The notes: generated by a model not told the origin, from the sequence alone. A stretch of 33,871 bases of DNA from Aquitalea pelogenes (GCF_001515305.1 NZ_LNQV01000046.1:1-33871), one strand, 5' to 3'; shown: positions 16,712 to 25,832, counted from the first letter of the stretch. Numbers and translations: made by a program.

Positions 16712-19700
16712 CTAGGCTGCTTCAGGCGTAGTGGGGTTTGCGTCATCCGGGGTGCTGGCGGCTGCGCGGCGTCTGGCCAGATAGCTGTGGAAGCTGGCAA
16801 ACACCACCGGGACGAAGAGCAGGGTGGAGACGGTGGCAAACAGCAGGCCGCCAATGACGGCGCGGCCCAGCGGTGCGTTTTGTTCCGAGCCGTCGCCAAT
16901 GCCGATGGCCATCGGAATCATGCCGATGATCATCGCCAGTGCCGTCATCAGCACCGGGCGCAGCCGGGTGGCCCCGGCTTCCAGCGCGGCGGACAGCGGC
17001 GGCAGGCCTTCGTGCAGGCGCTGACGGGCAAAAGACACCACCAGAATGCTGTTGGCGGTGGCCACGCCCATGGTCATGATGGCCCCGGTCAATGCCGGTA
17101 CGCTCAGGTTGGTGCCGGTCAGTATCAGCATCCAGGCAATGCCTGCCAGTGCTGCGGGCAGGGCGGTAATGATGATGAAGGGGTCCAGCCAGGACTGGAA
17201 GTTCACCACGATAAGCAGGTAAACCAGCACGATGGCACCCAGAATGCCCAGGCCCAGCCCGGTATAGGAGGACTGCATGGTTTCCACCTGGCCGCGCAGG
17301 CTGATCTTGCTGCCCTTGGGCAGCCCGGCCTCGCTCTGGCGGATCAGCTGCTGGATTTCGCTGGCCACCGCGCCCAGGTCGCGCCCGCGCACATTGGCGT
17401 AGATGTCCACCGCCGGCTGGATATTGTAGCGGCTGACAATGGCGGCCTCGCGGCCGGGGCTGACGCGCACCAGATTGCCCAGCTGCTGTGGCGTGCTGCC
17501 GCTGACGCCCGCCGGGTTGACCGGCAGTTGCAGCAGCTCATCCAGCCCGTTGATGCGGTATTGCGGGGTTTGCGCCTGCATGTTGTACACCACGCTATTG
17601 GCCGGGTTCAGCCAGAAGGTGGGCTGGGTTTGCTGGCTGCCGGACAGCGGCAACAACAGGTTTTGTGCCACATCCACCGCATTCAGCCCCATGCCCTGCA
17701 AGCGGGTGCGGTCCATGTCCAGCTTGAGCGACGGTGCATCCATGCGTTGATGGACATGGACATCCACTGCGCCGTTGATCTGCTTGATACGGTCGGCCAG
17801 CTGCACGGCAAAGGCGTGGTTCTGCGCCATGTTCTTGCCGTAAATCTGCACGTCAATGGCTGATGGGGTGCCGAAGTTGAGAATCTGGGTAACGATATCG
17901 GCCGGCTGGAAGAAGAACTCCACCCCCGGAAAGCGTTTGGCCAGCAGCGATGGAATTTTTTCGATGTAATCGGCACTTGGCTGATGGCCCGGTTTCAGCG
18001 AAATCAGGATGTCTGCATCCAGCGTGCCGATGGTGCCGGAATTGCTGTAGGACAGATTGATGCCGGAATAGGGCAGGCCGATATTGTCGATGATGGTGTC
18101 CAGCTCTTCCGCCGGAATGATTTCCCGCAAGGCATTGTCCACGCCATCGGCCAGTCTGGCGGTGTTTTCGATGCGGGTGCCGGTGGGCGCGCGCATGTGC
18201 AGCTTGATCTGGCCGGTATCCACGGTGGGGAACAGGTCGCGCCCCAGTAGCAGGTACAGGCCGCAGGACAGCAGGCAGAAACCGAGAAACCCGGCCAGAA
18301 AGCGGCGACGGTGGGTCAGCAGGTGGCTGAGCAACAGCACATACACGCTGCGCAGTTTTTCAAACTGATGGTTGAAGCGCTCATGAACATGGTGAATCCA
18401 GGCCGTCACCCGGCCGCTGCGCCCCTGATGACCCATCAATAACAGCGCCAGCGTGGGCACCAGCGTACGCGACAGCAGGTAGGAGGCCAGCATGGCAAAC
18501 ACCACTGCCTCGGCCAGCGGCACGAACAGATAGCGTGCCACGCCTTCCAGAAAGAACATCGGCACAAACACGATGCAGATGCACAGCGTGGCCACAAAGG
18601 CCGGAATGGCAATTTCCCCGGCACCTTCCAGAATGGCGGTGTGCAGGTCCGAACCCATGTGCAGATGGCGCTCGATGTTTTCGATGGTCACCGTGGCATC
18701 GTCCACCAGAATGCCCACTGCCAGCGCGAGGCCGCCCAGCGTCATCACATTGATGGTTTCACCCACCGCATGCAGCAGAATCACCGAAGAAAAAATCGAC
18801 AAGGGAATGGAGATGGCAATGATGGACGTGGTGCGCCAGTTGCCCAGAAACAGCAGCAGCATGATGGCGGTCAGCGCGGCGGCAATCAGCGCCTCGTGCA
18901 CCACGCCTTCCACGGCGGTTTTCACGAATACCGACTGATCCGCCAGCAGCGACACCTCAATACCCTTGGGCAGCAAAGGGGTCACCGAAGGCAGCAGGCT
19001 TTTCAGATTGTCCACCACGCTGAGCGTGGACGCGCCGCCGTTTTTGTACACCGACAGCAACAAGCCGCGCTGGCCGTTCTGCCGCACGATATTGGTTTGC
19101 GGCGAATAGCCGTCCCGCACATGCGCCACCTCGCCCAGATAGGTGGTGGCCCCATTGCTGCTGCGCACCGGAATATTGTTCAGCCCGGCAATGGTGGTGG
19201 GCGAACCGTTCAGGCCGATATTGAATTCGGTATCGCCCAGCTTGGCAGTACCTGCTGGCAGGATCAGGTTCTGGCTGCTGATGGCATTCACCACATTGGC
19301 CGGCGTCATGCCCTTGGCGGTAATCGCGGCCAGGTCCAGATCCACCGACAGCAGCCGCACCTTGCCGCCGTAAGGGTAGGGAATGGCCACGCCGGGAATG
19401 GTCACCAGTTGCGGGCGCAGGGTATTGACCGCGGCATCGAACACATCCTGCTCGGACAAGGTCTTGCTGGACATGCCCAGTTGCACCACCGGCACGCTGG
19501 AAGCGGTGTACTTGATCACCAGCGGTGCGGTAGTGCCGGTGGGCATCTGCCGTACCACCGCCTGCGATACCGATACCACCTGGGCAATGGCGGTCTGGAT
19601 ATTGACGTTGGGCTGGAAGAAAATCTTGATCACCGCAATGCCGTTGAGCGACTGCGACTCGATATGCTCGATGTCATTCACCGTGGTGGTGAGGATGCGC

Positions 19701-19903
19701 TCGTTGGACTGGGTGATGCGGTCGGCCATTTGCTGCGGTGCCAGACCGTTGTAACCCCAGATTACGCTGATGACCGGGATGTCGATTTCCGGCAGCACAT
19801 CCACCGGGGTGCGCAGCAGCGCCAGCACGCTGGCCAGCACAATGACAATGGCCATCACGATAAAGGTGTAAGGTCGGCGCAGCGCCGTTTCAACAATCCA
19901 CAT
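16712..19903 (-). CDS. RND efflux pump inner-membrane permease (AcrB/HAE-1 superfamily)
   Basis: A 1063-residue proton-driven pump with the duplicated RND architecture: helix 1 (about residues 13-30), a large periplasmic loop (30-335), helices 2-6, a second periplasmic loop and six more helices. The relay motif GLALAVGILVDDATVTIENIERH has Asp401-Asp402, equivalent to AcrB Asp407/408. The N-terminus RTPVDVLPEIDIPVISVIW is the family signature. The hydrophobic substrate range cannot be predicted; nothing suggests the metal-specific CzcA subgroup. It is the first gene of the pump-adaptor-channel operon. No dedicated TetR or MarR regulator is adjacent, which is unusual for such operons. Confidence 0.93.
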   Translation of the reverse strand: MWIVETALRRPYTFIVMAIVIVLASVLALLRTPVDVLPEIDIPVISVIWGYNGLAPQQMADRITQSNERILTTTVNDIEHIESQSLNGIAVIKIFFQPNVNIQTAIAQVVSVSQAVVRQMPTGTTAPLVIKYTASSVPVVQLGMSSKTLSEQDVFDAAVNTLRPQLVTIPGVAIPYPYGGKVRLLSVDLDLAAITAKGMTPANVVNAISSQNLILPAGTAKLGDTEFNIGLNGSPTTIAGLNNIPVRSSNGATTYLGEVAHVRDGYSPQTNIVRQNGQRGLLLSVYKNGGASTLSVVDNLKSLLPSVTPLLPKGIEVSLLADQSVFVKTAVEGVVHEALIAAALTAIMLLLFLGNWRTTSIIAISIPLSIFSSVILLHAVGETINVMTLGGLALAVGILVDDATVTIENIERHLHMGSDLHTAILEGAGEIAIPAFVATLCICIVFVPMFFLEGVARYLFVPLAEAVVFAMLASYLLSRTLVPTLALLLMGHQGRSGRVTAWIHHVHERFNHQFEKLRSVYVLLLSHLLTHRRRFLAGFLGFCLLSCGLYLLLGRDLFPTVDTGQIKLHMRAPTGTRIENTARLADGVDNALREIIPAEELDTIIDNIGLPYSGINLSYSNSGTIGTLDADILISLKPGHQPSADYIEKIPSLLAKRFPGVEFFFQPADIVTQILNFGTPSAIDVQIYGKNMAQNHAFAVQLADRIKQINGAVDVHVHQRMDAPSLKLDMDRTRLQGMGLNAVDVAQNLLLPLSGSQQTQPTFWLNPANSVVYNMQAQTPQYRINGLDELLQLPVNPAGVSGSTPQQLGNLVRVSPGREAAIVSRYNIQPAVDIYANVRGRDLGAVASEIQQLIRQSEAGLPKGSKISLRGQVETMQSSYTGLGLGILGAIVLVYLLIVVNFQSWLDPFIIITALPAALAGIAWMLILTGTNLSVPALTGAIMTMGVATANSILVVSFARQRLHEGLPPLSAALEAGATRLRPVLMTALAMIIGMIPMAIGIGDGSEQNAPLGRAVIGGLLFATVSTLLFVPVVFASFHSYLARRRAAASTPDDANPTTPEAA

Positions 19904-20151
19904 CGGGGAAAACTGCCTTCCTGCCTGTGACCGGTCCGCGTGGCCGGCTTGTTGTTGCTGGCGACTGTGCCGGCAGCGCCAGCCTGCGGCAGGGGTGCCG
20001 GTGGCAGCAAGGGAAAAGGGCGCAGGCTCAGTCGAGTTTTATTGTTGTGCCATCGCGCTGCTGCCAAAGCAGGTCAACCGCCATGTCCTTTGTGATAGTA
20101 GCCCAATGCATGGCGGCTGCGTGGGGCAATGCGATGACAATTTGTTATCAA
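19904..20151. other. Noncoding stretch upstream of the RND operon
   Basis: These 248 bases separate two minus-strand genes (GNAT and RND pump). I see no gene and no convincing terminator for the GNAT gene. Several -35-like boxes (TTGATA, TTGACC on the minus strand) lack a -10 at proper spacing. It presumably holds the pump promoter. Confidence 0.35.
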
Positions 20152-20685
20152 TTATGACTGCGCTGCTGGTGTGGCCGGTGCATCGCTGCTGAACAGCAGT
20201 ACCGGTGTCTTGGCGTCGGGCAGGGTGATGTGGCCGCAGGCATGCAGTCCGGCCTTGCACAGAACCCGGGCGGATGCCGCATTGTCGGGGTTGATGTAAG
20301 CCACCACCCGCGACAGGTGCAGGCTGTGCAAGCCGTACTGCACGCAGGCCGTCGCCGCCTCGCTGGCATAAGACAGCCCACGCCAGGCTGGCAGCATGAC
20401 ATAGCCAACGTCCACATCGGCAAGGCCTGCACGGCGTATCAGGCCGCACATGCCTACCGGCTGGCCGTCTTCGCGCCGTTCCACACACCACAAACCGATG
20501 CCGTGCTCGGCATAACTGAGCAAAGGCCCGCGCAGCAGGTAATCGCTGGCTGCTTCAAGAGTACGAATGCCACGATCCGCCACATTGCGGATGAAGTCCG
20601 GGTCGTTCAGCAAGGCCAGCACCAGCGGGGCATCGGCGGGGGTCAGTTCACGCAACTGCAGGCGTGGTGTAATGATGAGCAGCAT
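20152..20685 (-). CDS. GNAT-family N-acetyltransferase (RimJ/RimL type)
   Basis: A 177-residue acetyl-CoA-dependent N-acetyltransferase of the RimJ/RimL subgroup. The N-terminal TPRLQLRELTPADAPLVLALLNDPDFI is the typical opening. The acetyl-CoA pyrophosphate-binding region follows as VGYVMLPAWRGLSYASEAATA, and motif B-like INPDNAASARVLCKAGL near the C-terminus is also typical. Substrates of this group include ribosomal protein N-termini and small amines; this one cannot be assigned. The frame is open to 20742, but homologues start near MLLIITPRLQ, so 20685 is chosen; the Shine-Dalgarno is poor at either start. It is an isolated gene divergent from the tRNA. Confidence 0.85.
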   Translation of the reverse strand: MLLIITPRLQLRELTPADAPLVLALLNDPDFIRNVADRGIRTLEAASDYLLRGPLLSYAEHGIGLWCVERREDGQPVGMCGLIRRAGLADVDVGYVMLPAWRGLSYASEAATACVQYGLHSLHLSRVVAYINPDNAASARVLCKAGLHACGHITLPDAKTPVLLFSSDAPATPAAQS

Positions 20686-20781
20686 GGCGTGGCTGTCTGG
20701 CAAGGGGATTGGGCAGTGTAGCCCACGGCTGGCGGCATTCACAAACTGCCGGGCCGGGCGCGAAAAATGCAGGACAGGGTA

Positions 20782-20810
20782 TTGTCAGCATCGGGTTAAG
20801 GCTGTATTAT
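20782..20810 (+). promoter_or_regulatory. Sigma-70 promoter of tRNA-Ser
   Basis: TTGTCA (20782-20787) and TATTAT (20805-20810) are separated by exactly 17 bases. The start would lie near 20817, about 38 bases before the tRNA, a normal arrangement. Confidence 0.8.
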
Positions 20811-20854
20811 GCTCTTCTCTGTTGCACGGCATTGCAGTGCAGCAGCAGCCATCT

Positions 20855-20945
20855 GGAGAGGTGGATGAGTGGTTTAAGTCGCACGCCTGGAAAGCGTGTT
20901 TAGGGTAATACCCTAACGGGGGTTCGAATCCCCCCCTCTCCGCCA
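20855..20945 (+). tRNA. tRNA-Ser, anticodon GGA
   Basis: A class II tRNA with acceptor stem GGAGAGG/CCTCTCC and G73. CCA is encoded at 20943-20945. The anticodon stem CACGC/GCGTG encloses loop CTGGAAA with anticodon GGA (20889-20891). A long variable arm (TTAGGGTAATACCCTAA) and the T-loop GGTTCGAATCC complete the structure. It decodes UCC and UCU serine codons. Confidence 0.97.
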
Positions 20946-20953
20946 GATACTTG

Positions 20954-20985
20954 AAAAAGCCCTGATTATTCAGGGCTTTTTCGTT
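20954..20985 (+). terminator. Intrinsic terminator of tRNA-Ser
   Basis: AAAAAGCCCTGA (20954-20965) and TCAGGGCTTTTT (20970-20981) form a perfect 12-bp stem with a TTAT loop, followed by CGTTTT. It starts nine bases after the tRNA. Confidence 0.92.
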
Positions 20986-21289
20986 TTGTGCCGTCTTTTC
21001 CCTTGCGAAGTTCCACCTGTGAAGTCTGTAACGTCGCAAATTGTTTTGCCCCACTTTCCACGTGCTTTTGCACTGGGTGCTTGCAGGTGCATGTGCAATA
21101 TGGCCTGCAAATCAGCCGGCATCTGTCTCCTGTTTAACGACAGCTTGTCTCCTCCTGCATGCCCTCGTCCCGGGGGCTTGGTGTGCCTGCACTGGGTGGG
21201 GTCACGCTGGCCCGGGATTAAAGGAATACCGCCTGGAGTCAGTCCGCACATAGCCGGTTGGCCATACTGCGACCAGCCCCAGACTCAAG
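20986..21289. other. Noncoding stretch between tRNA-Ser and the D-malate dehydrogenase gene
   Basis: About 300 bases without a credible gene. A 106-codon plus-strand frame crosses it but lacks a Shine-Dalgarno site and resembles no family I know. No integrase remnant, tRNA-end repeat or clear terminator was seen. Confidence 0.35.
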
Positions 21290-22374
21290 TCAATTTGCTT
21301 CCGTGATTGCTTGTGCAATGGCCTGTCCCAGCATTTGCGTGCTGGCATCGCCCCCCATGTCCGGGGTGCGCGGGCCGTGTTCCAGTACCTGGTGGATGGC
21401 CGCCATGATGCCATCGTGCGCTGCCTGATAGCGGGCATCTCCCTGGCCCAGGAATTCCAGCATCATCGCGCCGCACCAGATCATGGCAATCGGGTTGGCA
21501 ATGCCCTGGCCGTAAATGTCCGGGGCGGAGCCGTGCACCGGCTCGAATAGCGAAGGGAAGTTGCGTTCCGGGTTGAGGTTGGCCGATGGGGCAATGCCGA
21601 TGGTGCCGGTGCAGGCCGGGCCCAGGTCGGACAGGATGTCGCCGAACAGGTTGGATGCCACCACCACGTCAAAGCGCTCCGGGCTGAGGACGAAGCGTGC
21701 GGTGAGGATGTCGATGTGGTATTTGTCCCAGGCCACATCTGGGTAATGCCCGGCCATGGCCTCCAGCCGCTCGTCCCAGTAGGGCATGCTGATGGCGATG
21801 CCGTTGGATTTGGTGGCGGAGGTGAGGTGTTTTTTCGGCCGCTTTTGTGCCATTTCGAAGGCAAATTTCAGGATGCGATCGGTGCCGTGACGGGTGAAGA
21901 TGGATTCCTGCACCACGGTTTCCCGTTCGGTGCCTTCAAAAATGCGGCGCCGATGGAGGAGTACTCGCCCTCGGTATTCTCGCGCACCACCATGAAGTCG
22001 ATATCGCCTACCTGCTTGCCAGCCAGTGGGCAGGGAATGCCGGGCATCAGCCGCACCGGGCGCACATTGGCGTACTGGTCGAATGCACGGCGGAACTTGA
22101 GCAAGGAGCCCCATAGCGACACATGGTCCGGCACCTTGTCGGGCCAGCCCACCGCGCCAAAATAAATGGCATCGCAGCCGGACAGTTGCGCATGCCAGTC
22201 GTCCGGCATCATCTGTCCGTGTTGCAGGTAGTAGTCGCAATTGGCCCAGTCGAAAACCTGAAACTCCAGTTCCAGACCAAACCGGCGGCTGGCCGCTTGC
22301 AGTACGCGCAGCCCTTCCGGCATGACTTCCTGACCGATCCCGTCCCCGGCAATCACGGCAATTTTGTGTTTCAT
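21290..22374 (-). pseudogene. dmlA: D-malate/tartrate dehydrogenase (decarboxylating), frameshifted
   Basis: The product would be an NAD-dependent beta-decarboxylating dehydrogenase of the DmlA/TtuC group, in the isopropylmalate dehydrogenase family, converting D-malate to pyruvate and CO2 and often accepting tartrate. MKHKIAVIAGDGIGQEVMPE starts at 22374 with AAGGAAAG upstream. GAVGWPDKVPDHVSLWGSL, FDQYANVRPVRLMPG and VVRENTEGEYSSIG follow in one frame. After about 21948 the family sequence resumes in another frame as RIFEGTERETVVQESIFTR, SNLFGDILSDLGPACTGTIG and FEPVHGSAPDIYG. The junction reads GGCGCCGC where family alignment predicts GGCGGCCGC, one G missing. Restoring it gives 361 residues, the normal size. 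It is divergent from a LysR gene, its probable regulator. Confidence 0.88.
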
Positions 22375-22413
22375 GGTATCGACTTTCCTTGAGCAGTCCG
22401 CAGGCAAAAACCG

Positions 22414-22426
22414 AGCTTAACAAGCT
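22414..22426. promoter_or_regulatory. Palindrome between dmlA and its divergent LysR gene
   Basis: AGCTT-AAC-AAGCT is a 13-base palindrome in the 100-base divergent promoter region, a plausible LysR-type (T-N11-A-like) binding site. It is short, so chance is possible. Confidence 0.3.
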
Positions 22427-22474
22427 ACGCCGCATTTACAATCCTGTTTACTGTTGATTGATTGGACATGAATC

Positions 22475-23380
22475 GTGAACGAAACGCCGCAGCTGGATGA
22501 TCTGCAATTGTTTTGCCAGGTAGTGCGTCACCGCAGCTTTGCCGCCACCGCCCGCGCCATGGGGGTGTCCAAGGCGCTGGTCAGCAAGCGTATCGGCCTG
22601 TTGGAGCAAGCCATCAAGGAGCGCCTGTTTCACCGCACCACGCGGCAGGTCGGCCTTACCGCACAGGGCGAGGTGGTGCATCAGTGGGCGCTGCGCATCC
22701 TGGAAGATGTGCGGCTGATGGGCGAAGCGGTATCGCAGGAGAAGTCACAGGCCGACGGGCTGATCCGCATTTGCAGCAGCAGCGGTTTTGGCCGCAGCAA
22801 GCTGGCGGCCGCACTGTCGGCGCTGGCCCTGCAGCAGCCGCAACTGGAAATACAGCTGGAATTGCTGGACCGGGCGGTGGATCTGGTAGAGGAGGGCTTC
22901 CAGCTGGATATCCGCGTGGGCAGCGTGCGCGAAGGCAATGTCATTACCCGCCGCATTGCCGCCAACCGACGGATATTGTGTGCTGCACCGTCCTATGCGG
23001 CTGCCCACGGTATGCCGGCGTCGGTGGCGGAACTGGCGCGGCACCAGTGCATCCTGATCCGCGAGCGGGATCAGGACTATGGCCGCTGGACCTTGCACGG
23101 CCCGCAAGGCGAGCAAGTGGTGCGGGTGGGGGGCAGGCTGGCCAGCAACAACGGCGAAATCGCCCGGCAATGGGCGCTGGACGGCCACGGCATCATCCTG
23201 CGCTCGGCCTGGGATGTGGCAGATGACGTGCAGCAAGGACGCCTGTTGCACATCTTGCCTGAGCAATACCAGCCGGCCGATGTCTGGGCCGTGTATCCCG
23301 AACGTTCTTCCGCTTCGGCCAAGGTGCGGGTGTGCATTGCTTTTCTGGAGCAATGGTTTGCCACCAGCCTGGCGGGCTAG
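22475..23380 (+). CDS. LysR-family transcriptional regulator, probable dmlA regulator
   Basis: A 301-residue LysR regulator. The N-terminal winged helix-turn-helix spans residues 10-68 (FAATARAMGVSKALVSKRIG, LFHRTTRQVGLTAQG). The effector-binding domain fills the rest, with ICSSSGFGRSKLAAALSAL and IRVGSVREGNVITRRIAANRRILCA typical of the DmlR/TtdR-like group. It starts with GTG, as an ATG seven bases upstream is out of frame. It is divergent from the D-malate/tartrate dehydrogenase gene, the classical layout of a LysR regulator and its target, and converges tail to tail with a second LysR gene 21 bases away. D-malate or tartrate is a likely effector by context. Confidence 0.9.
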   Translation: MNETPQLDDLQLFCQVVRHRSFAATARAMGVSKALVSKRIGLLEQAIKERLFHRTTRQVGLTAQGEVVHQWALRILEDVRLMGEAVSQEKSQADGLIRICSSSGFGRSKLAAALSALALQQPQLEIQLELLDRAVDLVEEGFQLDIRVGSVREGNVITRRIAANRRILCAAPSYAAAHGMPASVAELARHQCILIRERDQDYGRWTLHGPQGEQVVRVGGRLASNNGEIARQWALDGHGIILRSAWDVADDVQQGRLLHILPEQYQPADVWAVYPERSSASAKVRVCIAFLEQWFATSLAG

Positions 23381-23401
23381 GCCGGTCAGCGGGCAGGACG
23401 T

Positions 23402-24319
23402 CTACCAGACCGTGCGCCCGGCTGCCGGGCCGTCGGCATGCTGGCGCATGAAGTTGCGCAGGTGCTCGACAAAGCAGCTCACCTTGGCCGACAGGTTCAG
23501 CCTTTCCATGTATACCGCGTAGACATCGGCTGGTGGTGTTTCGAATTCTGCCAGCACCTGTACCAGCCTGCCGCTGCGCAGGTATTTGGCCACATCCCAT
23601 TCCGCCCGCATCAGGATGCCATAGCCATCCAGCGCCCAGTTCAGTGCCACTTCGCCGTCATTGGTGCTGAGTGTGCCATGTACTTTCACCGTTTCTGTCT
23701 GCTTGCCATGGCTCAGTCGCCAGTTGCCGGCCGCCATTTCATTTTGTCGCAGCACGATGCACTGGTGGCGGGTGAGGTCGTGCGGCGTCTGCGGGCTGCC
23801 GGCGGCGGCCAGATAAGCCGGCGAGGCGCACAGCAGGCGGCGGTTGGCGGCAATTTTCTTGGCAATCAGGCGGGAGTCCGGTGCTTCGCCAAAGCGGATG
23901 GCGATGTCAATGGCCTCATCCGGCAGGTTGACCGGGCGGTCGGTCAGGTGCAGCTGGACTTCCACTTCCGGATAACGCCGATTGAAAGCCGAAATCGCCG
24001 GGCCGATGTAGGAGCGCCCGAAGCCTAGTGGTGCGTTGATGCGCAGCAGTCCTTTGGGCGCGGCACGGCTGCTGGATACCTGCTGTTCCATTTCCTCGAT
24101 GTCGCTGAGGATGCGCATGGCGCTGGCAAAGTACACCTCGCCTTCGCCGGTCAGGCTCAGCCGGCGGGTGGTGCGGTTGAGCAGACGCACGCCCAGCCGT
24201 TCTTCCAGTTGTGCCAGGCGGCGCGATACCGAAGGGGGCGTCAGGTTCAGCTCGCGTGCGGCGGCGGCCATGCTGCCCTGTTTGACGATCAGGCAGAAGA
24301 AGGCAAGGTCGGATTGCAT
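23402..24319 (-). CDS. LysR-family transcriptional regulator, probable tartrate operon regulator
   Basis: A 305-residue LysR regulator with an N-terminal helix-turn-helix (residues 3-62, SMAAAARELNLTPPSVSRRLA, LLNRTTRRLSLTGEG). Its effector domain (INAPLGFGRSYIGPAISAF, IDIAIRFGEAPDSRLIAKKIAANRRLLCA) is similar to that of the other LysR protein in this island. It is divergent from the MFS carrier and tartrate dehydratase genes, so it probably controls them. A perfect 15-base palindrome with the LysR T-N11-A pattern lies 10 bases before its ATG. The two LysR proteins look like paralogues from the same subgroup. Confidence 0.9.
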   Translation of the reverse strand: MQSDLAFFCLIVKQGSMAAAARELNLTPPSVSRRLAQLEERLGVRLLNRTTRRLSLTGEGEVYFASAMRILSDIEEMEQQVSSSRAAPKGLLRINAPLGFGRSYIGPAISAFNRRYPEVEVQLHLTDRPVNLPDEAIDIAIRFGEAPDSRLIAKKIAANRRLLCASPAYLAAAGSPQTPHDLTRHQCIVLRQNEMAAGNWRLSHGKQTETVKVHGTLSTNDGEVALNWALDGYGILMRAEWDVAKYLRSGRLVQVLAEFETPPADVYAVYMERLNLSAKVSCFVEHLRNFMRQHADGPAAGRTVW

Positions 24320-24328
24320 GTTGATTGT

Positions 24329-24343
24329 TACGTTTAACGTAAT
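24329..24343. promoter_or_regulatory. LysR-type operator (perfect palindrome)
   Basis: TTACGTT-T-AACGTAA is a perfect 15-base palindrome with the T-N11-A form of LysR boxes. It sits 10 bases upstream of the LysR ATG, on the regulator-proximal side of the 205-base divergent region, consistent with autoregulation and activation of the divergent MFS-ttdAB genes. No clear -35/-10 pair could be fixed in the rest of the region. Confidence 0.6.
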
Positions 24344-24524
24344 GATGTTTTAAGTTTACTTCGATTAATTACTTTTTCAAACAGGCTAATCTCCTCGCAA
24401 CGCTCAACCGAATCAAAAACTCCTGACCGCAGCAAGCAGGTGCTGACGGCAGGGGCCACCACAGATGGCCACAAGGGGGATGTCGCCAACATCCCGCAAC
24501 AATCGGAAACAAAGAGGAGAACCT

Positions 24525-25832
24525 ATGGGACACGATATCGAAGCAAGAACACTGCGCCGCGTCAGCTGGCGCATTGTTCCACTCATCATGCTGCTGTACT
24601 TCATTGCTTACATCGACCGGGTGAACATCGGCTTTGCCGCCTTGAGCATGAAGCAGGATCTGGGCTTTTCCGCCTCCATCCTCGGCTTTGGCGCAGGCAT
24701 TTTCTTCTGGGGCTACTTCCTGTGCGAAGTGCCGTCCAACATCGCCCTGCATCGCTTTGGCGCGCGCAAGTGGATTGCCCGCATCATGCTCAGCTGGGGC
24801 GTCATTTCCGGGGCCATGGCCTTTGTGCAGGGGCCGCTCAGCTTTTATGTGATCCGCTTTTTGCTGGGTGCGGCCGAAGCCGGTTTCTTCCCCGGCATCA
24901 TTCTTTATCTCAGCTACTGGTTTCCGGCGCGCCGTCGTGCGGGTATCACCGCATTGTTCATGGCTGCCGCGCCCATTTCCACTGCGCTCGGTTCGCCCAT
25001 TTCGGCGGCGCTGCTGGAAATGCACGGCTATCTGGGACTGCATGGCTGGCAGTGGATGTTCCTGATCGAGGCCTTTCCGGCCTTGTTGCTGGGCGGCGTG
25101 GTGTTCTTCTGCATGACCGACCGTCCGGAGCAGGCCCGCTGGCTGGCTGCCGACGAGCGCAACTGGCTGGTGTCCACCATGCAGGCCGAGCAACAGGACA
25201 AGGGCGGAGAGGACCACCACAGTCTGCTTGCCGGCCTGACCAATCCGCGTGTGCTGGCGCTGGCTTTCATCTACTTCGGTACTTCTGCCGGCCTGTACAC
25301 CCTGGGTATCTGGGCACCGCAGATCATCAAGCAGCTGGGTGTCTCTTCCATGACGGTGGGGGTGCTCAATGCCGTGCCACCGACTGTGTCAGTGCTGGCC
25401 ATGGTGTTGTGGTCGCGCCATTCCGACCGTAGTGGCGAACGTACCTGGCATGTGGTGCTGGCCTGTATCGCTGCGGCTGTCGGCCTGGTGGTGGCCTCCG
25501 GTGCCAGCGGTGTCACCGGCCTGATTGCCGCGCTCACCCTGGTCAATATCGGTATCAGCTGTGCCAAGCCGCCGCTGTGGAGCATGCCCACCATGTTCCT
25601 GTCCGGCACTGCCGCTGCCACCGGCATCGCCGCCATCAACTCCATTGGCAATCTGGGCGGTTTTGTCGGCCCGGCCATGATCGGCTGGATCAAGGACCAG
25701 ACCGGCAGCTTTGCCGGCGGCCTGTACTTCGTTGCCGGTCTGCTCATGCTTTCTGCAGTGCTGACGCTGCTGCTCAGCCGCTTTCAGCCGGCAGAGGCAT
25801 CCGTTATTGCGGTCACTCAGGACCGTCACTAA
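24525..25832 (+). CDS. MFS transporter, anion:cation symporter family (tartrate/dicarboxylate carrier)
   Basis: A 435-residue major facilitator with twelve predicted helices. It belongs to the ACS subfamily, as seen from YFIAYIDRVNIGFAALSM in helix 1 and GAAEAGFFPGIILYLSYWFP in helices 4-5. This family includes TtuB-type tartrate and other sugar-acid carriers. The start at 24525 (MGHDIEART) has a strong AAGAGGAGA Shine-Dalgarno; the longer frame to 24465 lacks one. The next gene is ttdA, 39 bases downstream, so the carrier and tartrate dehydratase are probably co-transcribed. The substrate is inferred from context (L-tartrate or a related hydroxy-dicarboxylate). Confidence 0.88.
   Translation: MGHDIEARTLRRVSWRIVPLIMLLYFIAYIDRVNIGFAALSMKQDLGFSASILGFGAGIFFWGYFLCEVPSNIALHRFGARKWIARIMLSWGVISGAMAFVQGPLSFYVIRFLLGAAEAGFFPGIILYLSYWFPARRRAGITALFMAAAPISTALGSPISAALLEMHGYLGLHGWQWMFLIEAFPALLLGGVVFFCMTDRPEQARWLAADERNWLVSTMQAEQQDKGGEDHHSLLAGLTNPRVLALAFIYFGTSAGLYTLGIWAPQIIKQLGVSSMTVGVLNAVPPTVSVLAMVLWSRHSDRSGERTWHVVLACIAAAVGLVVASGASGVTGLIAALTLVNIGISCAKPPLWSMPTMFLSGTAAATGIAAINSIGNLGGFVGPAMIGWIKDQTGSFAGGLYFVAGLLMLSAVLTLLLSRFQPAEASVIAVTQDRH

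Noticed and set aside
14819-17863. A 1014-codon open frame antisense to the RND operon
   Set aside because: It crosses three well-supported genes and two gene borders; composition is Gly/Gln/Ala/His-rich, as expected of a mirror frame.
20785-21054. 89-codon minus-strand frame over the tRNA (GGFEPPLGYYPK-type peptide)
   Set aside because: This is the classic spurious translation of the reverse strand of a tRNA-Ser gene.
20855-21289. tRNA-Ser as an integration site of a mobile element
   Set aside because: No integrase, no repeated tRNA 3' end downstream and no change in composition were seen.
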